Assembly: GCF_020882245.1 (NCBI RefSeq)
Contig: NC_083597.1
Span: forward strand, 592,581 to 656,580
Reading direction: 5' to 3'
Length of the DNA: 64,000 nt
Source: Rhopalosiphum padi
Lineage: Eukaryota > Arthropoda > Insecta > Hemiptera > Aphididae
This document shows, piece after piece, positions 63,929-64,000 of this stretch. A program made the translations under genes and the position numbers. Numbering within the stretch: position 1 is the first letter of the stretch; each line of letters opens with the position of its first letter. The notes beneath the pieces were generated by a model. It ran no database searches, was not told the origin of the DNA, and worked only from the letters and a program-made list of their open reading frames with translations.

Positions 63929-64000
63929 TTAACATGAATAATTTGACTCCACTAAATATTATAAAACTATAATGCGTACAAAACAAGTCAACGAAAAAAT

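Noticed and set aside
1..64000. CRISPR arrays, prophage or bacterial operons, tRNA and rRNA genes
   Set aside because: No regularly spaced direct repeats with unique spacers, no ribosomal signatures and no convincing cloverleaf on reading. Genes are intron-rich and clearly eukaryotic.

Overview
This is a strongly AT-rich, intron-rich insect nuclear sequence. It is best read as an aphid genome (Hemiptera: Aphididae). The grounds are GT-AG introns, a short interstitial run of the insect telomere unit (TTAGG)n, many small hAT/pogo/TTAA-type non-autonomous transposons, and a dispersed repeat family I associate with aphid genomes. The last point is recognition from memory, not a search.

The main content is a head-to-tail array of five paralogous genes on the + strand. 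They encode twelve-pass transporters of the major facilitator superfamily, MFSD6-like type: copy 1 at 2418-16656, copy 2 at 32710-39244, copy 3 at 40627-46172, copy 4 at 51476-57081, and copy 5 from 62577 running off the right edge. I rebuilt each from its splice sites. Copies 1-4 all have the same exon order and intron phases (1,0,0,1,0,2,1). Exon 5 is 188 nt and exon 6 is 137 nt in all four, and exon 7 is 365 nt in copies 1-3 and 362 nt in copy 4. All four stay open end to end (563, 561 and 568 aa for copies 2-4; 594-620 aa for copy 1 depending on its 3' end). The divergence sits mainly in the large glycosylated loop between TM3 and TM4 (exons 2-4) and in the C-terminal tail.

One unrelated gene lies on the minus strand inside the ~7 kb first intron of copy 1. 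It is a five-exon MRTO4 (mRNA turnover protein 4, a 60S ribosome assembly factor) at 6663-7652, 221 aa.

The rest is intronic or intergenic and rich in mobile-element remains. They include a 5'-truncated, decayed jockey-type LINE with a perfect 13-bp target duplication (22358-24254), hAT-type MITEs with 8-bp target duplications (3224-3388, 11992-12327, 24829-25268, 49249-49438), a hAT-type element nested in another (60370-61124), a pogo-like MITE (60003-60360), a TTAA-flanked long-inverted-repeat MITE with partial relatives (63531-63928 and others), and a GC-rich island with internal repeats at 25.7-27.1 kb that may be a retroelement leader or LTR. The 16-kb gap between copies 1 and 2 holds no gene I can support. 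I see no tRNA, rRNA, CRISPR array or prokaryotic-type operon.
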